Below, piece by piece: positions 51,698 through 63,510 of a stretch of DNA of 64,000 nt. A model generated the notes under the pieces. The model did no database searches. It saw only the letters and a list, made by a program, of their open reading frames with translations, and had not been told where the DNA came from. Origin of the DNA: Gavia stellata (Eukaryota; Chordata; Aves; Gaviiformes; Gaviidae); assembly GCF_030936135.1 (NCBI RefSeq), contig NC_082597.1:72267495-72331494 (forward strand), in the 5' to 3' direction. Numbering within the stretch: position 1 is the stretch's first letter; each line of letters begins with the position of its first letter. The position numbers were made by a program, and so were the translations under genes.

Positions 51698-53326
51698 CTG
51701 AAAAAAGAATGAAAAAACCTTGGTAAGAAAAACTTTATTAATAAAGAGATCCTATTTGAATAAATAATAATAAAAATATAATAATCTGATCCAGATTTTT
51801 TTTTGTTTTTTTTACACAATCAGTGTATCATATCAATGTATTTCTATTTCAGGACATTTTTATGCATGTTAACATTAGTATATGGGCCACTCTGAGGTAT
51901 GGCTAAAATCCTATTTTAAAACCTTAATATTTTCTGTATAGTTGAATCTGACAGTATTTCTGTGTATAGTGCAGACCTTTGTTAAAAGTTCAATAACCAA
52001 GAATCGTTCCTTCATGGAAATTTTCTGTTTCTTCACCTCTTTGTTAGGTAAATATATGATTTTTACACTAAAGCCCACTGTGTTCTCATGGAAAGTTAAA
52101 ACACATAAACCAGGAAATGGATCAAAAAGCCCACTCATTCTTTAATAATTCAATAGGAAAAAAGTCATCCCAAGATGATCTTAGCTTGATTGCTCTTTTG
52201 AGATTTAAATAAGATGAATGAATAATCTCAAGGCCAGTGAACAGTGCATTTCTAAAAGACACTTAATTGGGTCCTTTGTAATCTTCAGAATATGTTAACT
52301 ATTCAAGTGAGTTGATTTTCTTGCTCCTAGCAGTGTTCCCTCCCACAAAAGCATAAACGACACAGATGTGGAAGACTTCGAATGACTTCTATCTACACTA
52401 TTCCTGTTTAGTAATTATACAGAAAGCTTTACATTTCCAGGATCATCACCCTGATCCTTTCCATCCTCCCACTGCCCTGCCTGGTTTTTTTTTTTAAATA
52501 AAACTACTTTTATGTTCACTAGATTTCTAGAGAAACCAGAGAGGACTCTGACTATGGATGGCTGGCAAAAGCCTACTTGTTTTAATGCTGTTCAGCACCA
52601 TTCACCTCACCAACCATTGAATCATCTCCACAAAGTGGTGGATGGCAACTGGGCTGGCCCTGAATGAATGGGCCTGTGGCAGACTTCATTCTCATGGTCA
52701 GTGATCTCTGTTTTTAATACTCCCTTAAGGCTGTTGGCAGACAGCTGGAGTTAAAACAGCAGAGGCTGCACTGTATTGGCTGCACCAAATGGAGATGATC
52801 CAACACAGAATAAGTTTTGAATAATCCAACTTGGCTGGTATGAAAGATCTGGTCCAATGGAGCAAAGTGCCTGCTATGGGATTTAGTCATTCTGTCAATG
52901 CGGATTCTCTTATCTGCAGTTATCATCAAAGCCAGGGGTACTGCATGCCATTGAGGACTACAGACCATACATGGTGGGGGTGAAACCTATTCCACACATT
53001 TTCAAGTATTGATTGTAACTTCTAAATTATTTGATGCGGAAAACAATGAATCAAAAGGTATTCAGGCATTTTGTATACTATGTTAATATTTGTTCTTATA
53101 AAACTACATGAAATTAAAACAAAGCTGAATTTCAATTTTCCTCACAAAACCAACTGAAATACAAAAATGCAGTGAAAATGACAAGATATGACAAGAAACA
53201 ATGTTATAAAAACAACCAAATAAAATTGGACAGCATGTGTTTCATAAAACTGTAAGGCTTCCAATGCCTAAGCAGTGAACCATGGCAACATTGTAACTTT
53301 TATCTGATGACATCAAAAGAAATTAC
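51698..53326 (-). other. PLCZ1: PLCZ1 intron (1.6 kb)
   Basis: The intron lies between donor gtaatt beside 53327 and acceptor ttttttcag beside 51697. It has only AT-rich sequence and a run of Ts near 52490. An 84-residue open frame at 52714-52968 on - has no recognisable similarity and lacks exon signals. Confidence 0.85.
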
Positions 53327-53483
53327 CTGAATGTTTTACAAATTTTCGTGCTCTAACCTCTCCAATTGAATTATTTTCATAGCATTTCTGATTGGCTAGG
53401 GAATGCTCAAAGCTCACAAACTTCTCAGATTTGGTATAAACCACAAGGTCCGACAACGCAATGGCAATTTTTATCTTCTTCAT
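53327..53483 (-). CDS. PLCZ1: PLCZ1 exon, end of X-Y linker and N-terminal Y domain
   Basis: This 157-nt exon has acceptor tgattattag and donor gtaatt, phase 0 in and phase 1 out. It reads [40 protein letters not shown] and [24 protein letters not shown]...........NNSIGE..AR begins the Y half of the PLC catalytic barrel. The Ser of YTKSEKF corresponds to PIP2-contacting S522 of PLC delta1. A GT just after GGAGAG could look like a donor, but only the downstream gtaatt keeps the reading frame and supplies the expected R(A)RK segment. The first residues MKKIK extend the basic cluster of the preceding exon. Confidence 0.94.
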
Positions 53484-55742
53484 CTAATAATCATAATATA
53501 AAATGATGGAAGAATAAAAAAAAACACAATAACACATATTTCATTATTATTATCATTAACAATTCAGAAGAAACTATCACTCTGGATGCATAAAGCATGG
53601 GAAAATGTGTCACAATTAATGAATAGTTGAGCTTAAGATATGATTTTGATAGTGACAGTTGATCCAGTCAGAGACAATTAAGGTTATTGTCTTTTTGTTC
53701 ATCACAGCAATTGTAAGGTGAATGGAGAGATGCTTCCTAGCACACTGTTCTGTTGGACAGCTTTATCATTTCCTTGCTTCTGAGACTGATATGTAAATTA
53801 AAATCATATGTCATGGTCTTAACATTACTCATTTAAAATACATGTCCAACTTTACATTCCTAAATACATAAAGTACTAGAAAAGGTGTACTGGTAGGAAG
53901 TACTTGGAGAAAAAAAAAAAAAGAGCAGGAGAATCTATACATCAATAAGACAAACTCAATAGCAGGAGTAGCAGGTAGAATAGCAGGAGAATATTTTACC
54001 ATGCCAAGCAAATCAGTCATAGGTATATTCCTCCAAGCATTGCTCTGAAGTTAGGAAAACTCTGTTCTTCTTAAACAAGATGGAAAGTTCTTTGGCCAAA
54101 GTCTTTGTTTAGTCTTGGTTCATTATCAAAGCAAGCAAAAGCAAAGGCTGCTGCACATTAAAGCAACTGAAATTTTACCAGGGTCTTATCTCTTAAACTG
54201 AGGTACTATGTCACCTCTTCATTTTACTTAGCATGAGCTTGTGAGCTAATCAGTGGCAGTAGCCAGCAAAGAGCTGATGGTGCTAATAATGTTTACATTC
54301 CATTAAAGCTTTTGAAGGCAAATTCTCATCTGACAAAATAATAGGGACTGCCTGCTCATGGCTCTTAAGTACTCAAAGCTCAATTGTTAATTATTCTGGG
54401 GCTATGTCCCATGAGGAGCAATAGGAGTTTACTGACACAACTCCTGAATAATACAGCTCTCTGGAGGAAGGCAGTGACACAGCCAAAGCCAACAGCATCA
54501 CTAAGGTATCTTGGGTGTGGATTTAAACACTCTCCCACCCTCCAATAGAGTGGGACCTCAGAATAAATACTCCCATTCCCATAGAGTGGGACCCCAGAAA
54601 CCATTTTCTCTTCTGCTCGTGAAACATGACCAGAAATCTGTTGTTGCTGCTGTTGATCAAGATGTATGTGGTATATGGTCTGGTCTGCAACATGATGTTA
54701 CAAATATATGTGACCCTATTATCTGGAAATTTGGCCCTCCCTGTTCAAAGAGGACTCCATCACTCCTCAGAATTTTTCCTTACTATCTCTCTGTATCAGA
54801 TGGAAAGAGAAAGAAGCAAAGAAAGATCTTGACTTTCAAATCACTTAGAGAAAAGAGACACAGAGGAACAGACACTGCCTCTCAGCAAAAACACTGAGCC
54901 CTGAGGAGCATTACCAGTCTACCCACATTCAGATAATCAGAGCATGATGTGCAAAAGTGAATGGATACTGGGTGCCTCCTGCCTGCCTAAAAAACTTCAA
55001 CAAAGCAGTTTGAACCCTGATGAAGGAACAGATTTCCATGGCAGAAAATTACTACTTGGTTAAAAAAATGAGTAAGTTAAATTTGACTATCAAAAAGAAG
55101 TTTACATCCAATTTTTACACTCTCAGAAATAGCATTTAATGTTAAGTCTCTACATGATAAATGTAAAAATACCTTTTCTATTATAAATGCTTAAAAATGT
55201 TTTCGCGCAACCAGAACTCTATACCTAATTTCATGCATAAATCCAGAACAGAAGAAAATAGGGAAATGGGAACTCTTCAAAATCTCCAAGATAGACTGAT
55301 GGACTGTGGGAAGAAATAATTAACTCTGTCCTTCATCATCAGGAACTGCTATGAATGTTCTCCATGCATAGCTCCAGGAGTGCCTTGAGACCAACAAAGC
55401 AGTTGGGCAATTTTATCTTAACTCTATTGTGGTACTGAGCATCTGGGACAAGCACACGACTTGAAAGTGGAAAATGCAGGTGGAGTTTAGGATAGGAGCA
55501 CAGGGAAGGGTTGCTTTTTAGCTGGATACTAGAATATGCTCCAGTTTGGACTGTCTTGTAAGAATCAAGAAAACTCTGAAACCTTGAGCTAAAAAAAAAT
55601 ATTTCAAAATATATTACTCTAAGTAATTTTAAAGGCTACCTTTTAAATTTAGTCTCTATTTTAAGATAATATATTCCTTCTTTTTTTTAAAAAAATGGCA
55701 TACATCTATATGTTTTCTAAATTCAATTGAGACAAAAGTTAC
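53484..55742 (-). other. PLCZ1: PLCZ1 intron (2.3 kb)
   Basis: The intron runs from donor gtaact beside 55743 to acceptor beside 53483. It contains a poly-A run near 53911 and a two-copy direct repeat at 54525-54599. The 128-residue open frame at 54511-54897 on + overlaps that repeat and shows no recognisable domain. Confidence 0.85.
54525..54599. repeat. Two-copy direct repeat of about 36-39 bases
   Basis: ATAGAGTGGGACC(T/C)CAGAA occurs at 54545-54563 and again at 54581-54599, preceded in both cases by a similar CTCCCA..C.CC stretch. It is a diverged local duplication in a PLCZ1 intron. Confidence 0.75.
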
Positions 55743-55970
55743 CTTTGCCTTTTTTCGAGGTGGTGGTGAAGGTCTACGTTCACTTTTTCTTTTTGAGGAT
55801 TCACTCTTTGGGTAAAGAAGGGCTTTTTCATCAGTCTCATCTTCGTCGGACATATTTTCAAATTCAGAAATTTCCCCTGTCTCACCATGACTGTCAAGGT
55901 CTCTCCTGAGCCTTCTTTCCTCAGTTGTTCCAATTTTTTTATTTTTTACCAGAATTTTGAATTTTAATGC
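55743..55970 (-). CDS. PLCZ1: PLCZ1 exon, end of X domain and charged X-Y linker
   Basis: This 228-nt exon (76 codons, phase 0 at both ends) has acceptor ttttctacag and donor gtaact. It begins [14 protein letters not shown], the last strand of the PLC X domain. The lysines of K.KILVK.KK match PIP2-contacting lysines (K438/K440) of PLC delta1. Next comes a long linker with an acidic block (SDEDETDE, residues about 41-48) and then basic blocks (SKRKSERR and PPPRKKAK) at its end. In PLC zeta the basic end of this linker is thought to tether the enzyme to PIP2 membranes and can act in nuclear import. The linker is also the most species-variable part of the protein. PLCZ1 is chosen over PLCD paralogues from this linker and from the PIK3C2G neighbour. 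Confidence 0.92.
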
Positions 55971-58900
55971 CTGTAGAAAAGAGGTTAAACAGTAGTAACT
56001 AGAATTATGTATGGACAAATTGTAGGTTTTCATATTTAGATATTGTTTAACCCATGTTCAAAGCTGTTTATTAAGTATAATGAAGTGAAGATAGATGAGG
56101 CAGAAGCCAAAAGCAAGTAAAACAAACAGAATCTAGGGATCAAAGTACACAACAGAATGTGAATATCTAACCCCATGACAAGAAAAAAAAGGCTCTCCAC
56201 CACACAGATGCTGAAACTGTGAGCAAGATTAAAGTAGGAAGTTAAGTAAGTGTCAAAGGTGATGGCCAGGTAAGACATAGGAGGTATAGTTTTTTATTAT
56301 GCATGAATTCATTTTTATAGATAGACTTATAGACATGTATCTGATAGCAATTTGAAATTTTTTTTAATTATCATTGCAGCTGCTGGAGATTTGTTACCTA
56401 TTTGACTAGTGCATTTATGCACATCTGTCTAGTGTACCAAATTAAAACTTTTGTTGTTATGTCATTATACAGTGGATCCTCATGCTGATATTAGCTGGTC
56501 AGGGAAATTAACAGAATTTGGCAATTTGTTACCTAAGCAGTTTCTCTATTTTTAAATGGGCATGTTTCAACTTCCGTATTATGGAGTGTTATAATTTTTA
56601 ATAAGATGGCTTTCATCTATGCACCTGAGTATAAATTTCACTTAGATTTATGAAATAATATTCATAGTAAAACAGCTATTATGTAGCAGACATTCATCTC
56701 TACCTCTGTACACAGGAACTCTCAGTGAGTAACAGGACTGACTTAGGTTCTTGGAAAATATGATCCACAAAAATATTCCTTAAGTTTCATATGCACTAGT
56801 GAAAAGGAAGGCTATACTGCTGGGAAGGTTACAGGAACAAGGAACAAATACTTACACATTAAATAAAAGTTAACTCAAATAGTGTCTTTTAAGGTATCCA
56901 TTAAGTAAATATGAAAAGTATGGATGATAGAAACATATCTATAAAACCAAGCTTTATAATAGAAACTAGAGCCGTAGGCAAAGAAATAGACATTCCATTT
57001 ATTTACATTGCAACCTCTATTGCTGATAAACCCCTTATCACTTCAAATCTTGTATTAGTAGTTTGTCAGTGTGCCAGTGGAATGAGATACCCTATGCTTA
57101 ATATCTATCAATGCCATGCTAGTGTAAGATTTGATTAGTCTCTCTGCATTAGTGATTCAGAATAAGGATGCCCTTTAACATTTCCTTCATTTCTTATTGA
57201 TGCACTAATTTTTTTTCTGTGTTATTTTTGGAAGAGTATTAATGTGAGTAATGCTACTCATATTTTTAGAGAGTTCTGAATTTTCCTTTGCATCTTCATC
57301 TTTCCCAATATTTAAAAGCAATTCTATCCACTTTTGGTCTTGTATTTTGTTATTCCTAAGTAAGACTTAATTCTACAAATTAAAAAAAAGAGCTGGTATA
57401 CCAGGGAAGGAAAACCTCTCTATGGATATATTACTGCCTCCTATATGTAAACTTTACTAAAAAGTAAAAAAAGACCATAGTCTGTGTCGTCATATAAAAA
57501 TGTGCCATGATGTTTTAAGTTAGATAGATAGTTTCTAAAATTCTGTTTATGAACTGTTAGCAATGATGTAAATACCCTGAGGTAGGACAAACTTTTTTTT
57601 TTTCTATAAAGATAACATTTTAAAATCATAGCTTTCTTCTCAAAAACAGTTACAGAAAATACTCTAGCAAGAAGAAATTTTGCTATTTTTTGGCCAGAAG
57701 CAGATTCAGTAATAGTTAACCCAAATCACTGAAAGTGAACCATGAACTGGAAAAAGACATACCATGGATTTTAACTGTGAGCTTCAAACAGATCTTCAAA
57801 AAAACTTATGACAAATGTATGGTTACAAAATCAGTGACTATGTGAAATTTGAGTTCTTTAATTGGTAATCAGCAGTGCTAAACACATGGCATATTTTTGT
57901 ACAAATGTCTAAATTTTTTAAGCAGATAATGAGCTGAAAGTCTGAACATTCACTATAACTTCTCTTTTCTAGTTTACATATAAAATACAAAATATTTTTA
58001 AAATAGATGTTTATTATGTACTTCTATATAAACTATAACCATACTAAAAAATTTAAATATGTAAAACGTAATAGATCTTCACGAGAGCATAACAGGACTC
58101 CAAGGCTGGCATAAGCAAAAGCCTCCAAGTACAATCTATTGGAACAAATATTGAAATAATTAAATTAACAAAACTTAATTATTGTACTAAATAGGCATTC
58201 TGGTTAATGGGTTGTACAACACAAATCAGAACAACTGAAGTAATACAAGACTCCAAGACAAAATCACAAGTACTTTGGAATGGATCAGGCAAACCCACCT
58301 ACTGACCACTGCAATTAATGTAAAAGGGACAAAATTCAGTTCTCAAAAATGTAGAGAACAAACCCTATATTTGGGTCATAAGTATTAAAAAGAGAAGAAT
58401 AACTTCCCCTATTTAAATTTATCATGTTCTCTCCTCTCCTCTACTGAGCAGCTGTAGGTTCTTAGTAAGAGGAATATCAAATCCTGAAAATCTTGCGAAG
58501 TAACAAGGTTAAAATCAGCTTAAAGTTTTACATAGTTTTCTATTTCAAGAATTATATTACTGTCTTAAATACTGATATAGGGTAAAAATGTAACACCTTC
58601 CATGAAGTCTAACATGGGGGGAAGCTTTTGAGGCATTGACAAAATTTATCTTGAATTAAAATAACAGGACACTACTGTTAAGTACAATTGTTAAAAAACC
58701 CCAGCACCAGCATTCTTCAATTATTCAAGAAGAGAATCACACTTAGTAAAAGTGTGAATGGATGTCTTTGTGGCAGCCTTATAAATCACAGTTATTGAGA
58801 TATTTCGAATCAATACCGGTAATGTCTGAGCTCTAGTTAAATGGATATTAATTGTATCAGGAGTACCTTTTTAGCTGTCTCATAACAAGTTTTCATACAA

Positions 58901-59773
58901 TACAGTTATCTAGTGAGAAGTCCCCTACATTGAGAATTCCAGTTCTGTGTTGTGCACTGTAGGAGACGCAAAATACATAAGAGAATCTTTCTAAATGTTC
59001 TTTTATTAAAAATACAGAAAAGCAAAACATGCCTAAAGAAGGAAATTGGAAGGGGTGACACTGGCAGACTAATTTTCTGGATGAAGTGAAAACCCGACAC
59101 AATCCTGGGTAAAAGGGTATATGTTCTAAGAAACACTCTGTTCTTAAAAACTATTTTGCAAGATACTATCTCTCATTTGTCTGTCAGACAGAGTCCCACT
59201 CAGGAACCAAACTTCAAAGATAAAGAAAGGATCAATTTGCTAATGGCTCAGAGGCTTGACTTACTATAACTGTTGGCAGTAAGATTAGATCCCATTGAAA
59301 AACAAGACCCTTAGCTGGCAACGCCTTGTCCTGTTTTACTTGAGGACTCCATCAGACGTAATAGAAATATGAAAACACACACAGGCTTTCCCAGCCGTGC
59401 AATCAAAAAGACATTTGACAGTAGTCTTGGAGAAAGTTCTAGTGCAGATTATTTTGCATTTCTTAGAGACTCTTAAGGCAAAAAATCGGGGTGTAACTGA
59501 TCCATAAATATGTTGCAAATAACACTGTTAACCAACCTGCTGCTCATGCTTCAAGAATCTGCAACAGAGTCAGACAGTAGCAAGGGCCAGCAGCTGCACA
59601 ATGTGACCCAGGAGCTGAAGGTGACAGCAGGGCAGGCATGGGACAATAATGTCACCAACTAGGGCAACAGTAAGACAAGTAGAGCACGTCTGGTGACAGT
59701 AGGCGAGTTCAGGAAGCAGTCCAGTGACTGCCAGATAAGTCCCAAGGAAGGTCCAAGGTCAAACCAGGAAGCC

Positions 59774-60212
59774 ATATCATATAAGTACAGAAGGGCTGAG
59801 TTTGGAAGGGACCCCTGGAGACCTGCTTGTTCAAGCAGGGTCAGTAAGTGTTAGGGCTGTGTTTTGAGTATCTCCAAGATGGAGACTCCATAATCTCTCC
59901 AGGCAACCTGCTCCAGTGCCTGACTACCATCGCAGTAAAAATTCTTTTTCTCATGTTTAAATGGAATTTCTTGTATTTCAGTTTTTTCCCACTGCATCTA
60001 GCCATTTCACTGAGAAAAGGCTGGGCCCACCTTGCTTTTCCTAATGAAGTCCAAGATAATGTTATCCTTCTTTGTCGCAAGGGTACATTGCTGGTTCATC
60101 GTCAACTTGTTCACCAGGACCCCGAGGTTATTTTCTCAAAGCTGCTTTCCAGCCAGTCATCTCCCAGCCTGTACTGGTGCATGGGGCTATTCCTCCCCAG
60201 GTGCAGAACTGT
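59774..60212 (-). mobile_element. Longer CR1 LINE fragment
   Basis: On + it runs through the TTTGGAAGGGACCCCTGGAG block and TTTTGAGTATCTCCAAGATG. Later blocks are CAGGCAACCTGCTCCAGTGC, TTTTTCTCATGTTTAAATGG and CAACTTGTTCACCAGGACCC. It ends with TATTCCTCCCCAGGTGCAGA. It is the longest CR1 copy here, with internal deletion near 60030-60070. Open frames overlapping it (59841-60358, both strands) are repeat-derived. Confidence 0.9.
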
Positions 60213-63200
60213 CAGCAAGGCAAGGCCAGGAGCAAGTTGCAAAGACAGGCACTACATACTTACAGTGTAGCTCGGGTAAGTATCAAGGACAAAAGCCTGA
60301 GCTAAAATGCAGCTCCAAAGGCAATGTAACAGAGTGCATAGGTGGAGGACCCAAATGAGGGCTCTTGCTCACAGTTTAGCTGATTTCATGTAAGTCTGGT
60401 CCAAGGCTAAACAGCTGTGCTATATCAGAGATGACATTGCACCTAGGCAACCAGATCTCTGGTGTGTGGGTTGAAAGGTAATCCAAAGGATGATTAAAGA
60501 GAAAGATGGTTACAGGTTGGTCAGGATAATTAGCCTGGTGTACTCAGGACCCTCATGCACAGATTCCCTACCACAGTTCAATGTTCCAAAAAGATACCTT
60601 GCCAAAAGAAAGATCTTTTTATACACTAAATAAACCATCAACCTAAAACCTACCTGACTGATGATACAAAGTGTGATGATATAAAAAACAGTGGACTTGT
60701 AATGTTTTTGACTTGCTAAGAAGCAAAGATATTTCTGATGAAAAGACTTGGTCAAGACATTTGCATATGTGACTTGTAGGTCAGAAAAAAAGGAATGAAT
60801 CTCATCACTGAACCAACAGAATTATATATGCTAAAGCAGTTTGAACTTGAATTTCTGAGTGAAAATCTTCATGTCATACTTTTTCGATAACAAGAAAGTA
60901 AGACTATAAAACCCTATAAAGATATGGAAGAGGAAAATATGGAGATGGTTAGGCTGAAAACTGAATCGTATAGCCACAGATTAATCAGACTATTACCCTT
61001 TCATCAGATGTTACAGATAGTCAGTAAGAACCTATTTCTGCAAGATTATAGACAGTCAGGTACAACAAGTTTTGAAAGTTTCTAAGTGAGACAGGTCTTT
61101 ACAGAGAAAGGAAGAAAGTGCAGTAGCAATATGAATCTCTTAGACATACACTCAAATGTTATATCTAGATGTTGAAGACTGTGGTACTTGGTTCATCCAG
61201 ACTAGTGCATTCTGGGAAAACAGTGACTGCGTATGGAAAGCTCCTTTGTATATTGAGTAGATATAGGTAAAGAAAAAGGTGAAGGAGGAGTCCTGGCTAT
61301 GGAGTTGGTTGGTTTTCCCCCGATAGTAAGATTAAAATGTCCAGAGAGCATGAAGTTGTACTGGAAACCTTCTATGAATCTTTCTCAAAGAGATTATTAA
61401 ATAGGTCCTTTTATTTAGATAGCATGGCTTTAATAACTATGGGGAAACCTTGGCGATCATGGCCAGAAATGTTTCTGAACCACCACACCATAGTAATTGA
61501 TCTTGCAGCTGAGTGGTAAACATTAAAGATGACTTGTAAAATAACAGTAGTTGTCACTTCACTTTCAGTTAACCGTACATACATATGTCTTTCTAATTTT
61601 GTGATAGGAAATCTGAAAATAATGAAAAATTCCTAAGTAGTTCATATATATATCATGCCAGCAGTGTAAGGTAGTTTGATGTACTAAAACGCAAAATAAT
61701 TGAGGAACAAACTTTCATCAAAAGCATCAACGCATTTACATTCTTATTTGTGTGTTACATTTGGGGCTTACTTGTTTCTGTAGCTGTCAAATCCATTAGA
61801 GAGGAACGATTTGGCAGAGTAAGTAAAAACTGATCTCACTTCTGGGATTCTAACATCTTCTAAGTTCTTCTACAAATTGCTACACAAGACACCACATTCT
61901 GTCACTTCATATCAGCATAATCCAGGAGTGCTAGTGCAATCGGCAGGGATCTCTGGCACCAGTCAGTGATGTCAAATATAATCTAATATGGGAACTGACT
62001 CAAAGGACCTGATATTCCAGCGAATATTAAAGGAAGTTCATCAAGTCTCTTTAGAAGCATCATAGTGGCCAAGACTGTGAGGAGATAATTGTAGTGAGTC
62101 TGTTGCTTTAGGTGGCAAAATATCTGCATGGGAAGGAGGTAAGAGGCTAGATACGGTAGAAAAGATTGGTGAAGCTCAAAGGTGGCCTCAGTTTATCTCA
62201 TTGGATAAGGGGTGTGTGAAAGAAAGAAACAGTGCAAAAGCTTTCTCTTTCCTCTACTCCACATGCAGAAGAAGAATTGTCTGGTGAGATGCTACAGAAT
62301 ACAGTAATATTCCAGGGAATTAACAGTACTAATATAGTCAGCTGCAGGGTGAACATATGATTGAGGCCAAAGAATTAAAAAACCTTTTTTCCTGAAAGTG
62401 GGTGCTGAGAAAAAGCAGAGAGCAATAGCTTTCAGTGACCATCCAATTTTCTGTTCTGGACCTCCTTGTGATTTTCACTTAGACTTACAATGGTAGGAGA
62501 CATCATGCATGAGCTGTGGTCCAAGGAAACACCTAAGAATGGATTTGCTCTGCATTTTAATCCTTCTTCCAGACACACACAATCATCTCAACTGAAAAAG
62601 GTGTAGCTCAAAACCTACTTAGAAAAGGAAGTAGGAGATTGATCAAACAACAGAGGAGAAAATAATTTCCATTGAGATCTCCAAATCTCCAAGATCTAAA
62701 TAAGAACCTGGAATTGGCAAATGTTTCTATGAAGTGTTTGGATAAAGTATGTGGTATTCCATTTCATGTACAGACAAGGGCACCATTTGATTTGGATCTT
62801 GAGGAACATTGAGAAGTGGGTATTAAAAGGAAGCCTTGCATGAGCTGCATGTACCCCTTCATAGGAGAAGCAAAACCAGGAACAACACCACTAGCTGTCA
62901 GATGAGGACGATTTCCCACCCAAGAAACATAATGTTTTAGTCTCATGCGACAGGGAGAATCTGGGTGTTGAAGGTCCTTGCCAAAGAAACCTGAGAGAGA
63001 AGGGAAGGAGGGCTGAACCGGTGAGTCCAGAGCCAAATCTTTGAGGGATCCTACAAGCACGTTGTTAAAAAAAGCCTAGCAAAGAAGGCAATAGCACAGG
63101 TCATGAACACAAGAGGTGACAACTAAGAGATCAATAATTTCTTGTGAGGCAGAAATCAGAGGACTTGAGGGACAGAAGTATGCCCATTGCATTTATACGC

Positions 63201-63483
63201 CTGTGTGGCAGTAAAGAGGTTTGTGCTGTGTCCCTAGGGATATTATTAGATTGGAATATTCTCTAACAGACCTTATTAGAAAAAATGTCTACATGGTTAT
63301 TGTTAATTTCAATAAAGAGTGCCAGACTCTCTACCCTTTCAGTCCCTCCCATCTTCCTTGCTAAGATCCCACCAGGAGGGTGGAGCCCAACTTAAGGTAA
63401 GTGAAGATGACAAAAGACAGAGTTAAAGCACTGTAACTCTAAATCAAGTACCTTAATTTTTAAAATCAGAGTAATTCAATTCA

Positions 63484-63510
63484 TATATGTGTGTATATAT
63501 ACACACACAT
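63484..63510. repeat. Palindromic TG/TA/CA dinucleotide repeat
   Basis: TATGTGTGTATATATACACA followed by CACATA forms a nearly perfect self-complementary alternating purine-pyrimidine tract. It is a microsatellite with cruciform or Z-DNA potential. Confidence 0.75.

Noticed and set aside
54511..54897. 128-codon open frame on +, the second longest in the window
   Set aside because: It lies in a PLCZ1 intron over a local direct repeat, with no domain or splice support; likely chance.
58893..59136. Two overlapping open frames on - considered as an upstream PLCZ1 exon
   Set aside because: Neither contains PLC X-domain motifs, and stops interrupt the frame before the nearby GT.
59841..60358. Open frames up to 140 codons on both strands
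   Set aside because: They overlap a reverse-complement CR1 fragment and its flank; no reverse-transcriptase motif is present.
61337..61519. 60-codon open frame on + considered as an exon or retroelement remnant
   Set aside because: No recognisable motif, and the opposite strand does not match the expected PLC X domain.
61750..61860. Exon-like pieces on either strand with nearby splice-like dinucleotides
   Set aside because: Frames close after about ten codons and do not give the LPSPE-type end of the X domain.
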